Assembly (NCBI GenBank): GCA_019751575.1
Contig: JAIENF010000604.1
Span: 1-6,587, forward strand
DNA length: 6,587 nucleotides
Source: Burkholderiales bacterium
Lineage (GTDB): Bacteria; Pseudomonadota; Gammaproteobacteria; Burkholderiales; CAIKXV01
Reading direction: 5' to 3'
A program made the position numbers and the translations under genes. Every line of letters starts with the position of its first letter. The first letter of the stretch is position 1. Under the pieces are notes generated by a model. That model saw nothing but the letters and a program-made list of their open reading frames with translations. It was not told the origin of the DNA and did not search any database. Below, piece after piece: positions 6,084 to 6,587 of the stretch.

Positions 6084-6261
6084 TGCGCGGCGCGACTGGA
6101 AGCTACGCCATACGGTTCCTATTCTGGGGATCGAGGCGCTCAGGGCGGACATCGATCGCGGCCTGGCCGATGTCGCCGCGGGCCGGGTCAAGGCGTTTGA
6201 TACCCAGCGCATCGTTGCGCGGGGAAGAAAGCGATTGACGAGCCGCCGAGCCTTCGACTGA
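6070..6261 (+). CDS. ParD-like antitoxin C-terminal half (63 aa; orphan)
   Basis: A 63-residue basic protein whose residues about 21-56 (IEALRADIDRGLADVAAGR, then an F-D-x-x-x-I-x-x-RGRK-x-L segment) resemble the toxin-binding C-terminal half of ParD-family antitoxins, where the common form is 'LR..I..GL.di.AGRv...d...i..RGR..L'. The ribbon-helix-helix N-terminal half is absent. The first about 20 residues (MIRRNARRDWKLRHTVPILG) are not recognisable and may be read-out from the junction. The ATG at 6070 has AGGGG four bases upstream and overlaps the coupling protein gene by 14 bases, so it would be co-translated with it. No ParE gene follows: the next gene, 26 bases on, is a convergent YafQ-type toxin of another family. 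It could be a remnant at a recombination junction, or a retained small protein that neutralises a ParE elsewhere. Similarity is by memory of the family. Confidence 0.5.
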   Translation: MIRRNARRDWKLRHTVPILGIEALRADIDRGLADVAAGRVKAFDTQRIVARGRKRLTSRRAFD

Positions 6262-6287
6262 CCGAATCAGGCGGGTTCAGGCAGTTC

Positions 6288-6572
6288 TCAGCCGAACAAC
6301 TCGCTGTGCGATCCGAACCGTGCCAGGCGAAGCGTGGCGTCGTTCGGCTTCCGATAGATCAGCAGCAGGTCCGGCTTGACGTGACATTCCCGGTAGCCGA
6401 TCCAGTCACCGGTGAGGGCGTGATCCCGGTTGGCTGGCGGCAACGAACGATCTGCGACCAAGTGCTTCAGGACCGCAGTCAGCAGGGACTCGGCGTCCCC
6501 AGCATGCCGAGGGCTGGCCTTGACCCGCTTGTAGTCCTTCTTGAAGGCGCTGGCGTATTCAATCGTCCGCAT
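6288..6572 (-). CDS. yafQ: YafQ/RelE-family mRNA interferase toxin
   Basis: A 94-residue toxin of a type II toxin-antitoxin pair; relatives cut mRNA in the ribosome A site. Compared with E. coli YafQ (92 residues) the core is kept: RDHALTGDW (49-57, H51 matching H50), GYRECHVKPD (59-68, H64 and D68 matching H63 and D67), LIYR (71-74), and the ending GSHSELFG (87-94, H89 and F93 matching H87 and F91). The residue after the Asp is Leu69 where YafQ has Trp68. All catalytic histidines are present, so an active toxin is expected. The ATG at 6572 lies inside the end of the upstream antitoxin gene, so translation is coupled. It runs towards the transfer module and converges with the 63-residue ORF, with 26 bases between stops and no obvious terminator hairpin. 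Confidence 0.9.
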   Translation of the reverse strand: MRTIEYASAFKKDYKRVKASPRHAGDAESLLTAVLKHLVADRSLPPANRDHALTGDWIGYRECHVKPDLLLIYRKPNDATLRLARFGSHSELFG

Positions 6573-6587
6573 TCAGGTCTGCCATCA
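6559..6587 (-). CDS. C-terminal tail of a RelB/DinJ-type antitoxin (partial, runs off the window)
   Basis: On the minus strand a frame entering from the window edge encodes M-A-D-L-N-A-D-D then TGA (6561-6559). The split codon before it ends in TG, so Leu, Met or Val. The phrase LMADLNADD is a very common ending of RelB/DinJ antitoxins, the usual partners of YafQ/RelE toxins. It overlaps the toxin start by 14 bases in a different frame, as is typical for such pairs. Only nine codons are visible, so identity rests on this ending plus position; the DNA-binding part lies outside the window. Confidence 0.65.

Noticed and set aside
6290..6351. Inverted repeat AGCCGAAC / GTTCGGCT near the toxin gene end as a terminator
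   Set aside because: Both arms are within the toxin coding sequence, the loop is over 40 bases, and no U-run follows.

Overview
The window is GC-rich DNA (by eye about two thirds G+C) with tight gene packing, Shine-Dalgarno sites and stop/start overlaps. It looks like a proteobacterial mobile element (plasmid or integrated conjugative/mobilizable element). The protein families fit gamma- or betaproteobacteria, but I cannot name a host. No rRNA, tRNA, CRISPR array, transposase or integrase was seen.

Layout. (1) 51-809 (+): the C-terminal part of a DUF6880-like protein of unknown function, probably truncated or interrupted at its 5' end. (2) 922-1068 (-): a 48-codon ORF resembling the C-terminal half of a ParD-type antitoxin, with its own ribosome binding site but no toxin gene. 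(3) 1113-3851 (-): a 912-residue Ti-type relaxase/helicase (TraA, MOBQ). (4) 3852-4092: the divergent intergenic region, holding a strong RSF1010/Ti-like origin of transfer: an 8-bp inverted repeat followed by GTAAGTGCGC. (5) 4093-4413 (+): a small TraD-like accessory protein. (6) 4410-6083 (+): a VirD4/TraG-family type IV coupling protein, overlapping the previous stop by 4 bases. (7) 6070-6261 (+): a 63-residue ORF overlapping the coupling-protein end, again like the C-terminal half of a ParD-type antitoxin. (8) 6288-6572 (-): a YafQ/RelE-family mRNA interferase toxin, preceded (6559-6587, running off the window) by the tail of its probable RelB/DinJ-type antitoxin.

How it works together. 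TraA would bind the hairpin beside the oriT, nick the + strand at about 3901/3902, stay attached to the 5' end and unwind the plasmid with its helicase domain. TraD would assist the relaxosome, and the coupling protein would hand the complex to a type IV secretion channel. No channel (VirB/Trb) gene is present here, so the channel is either encoded outside the window or supplied by another element. The transfer block (about 1113-6083) is flanked on both outward sides by ParD-like antitoxin fragments without partners, followed by a complete-looking toxin-antitoxin pair on the right. This suggests a cassette-like transfer module inserted among decaying addiction genes.
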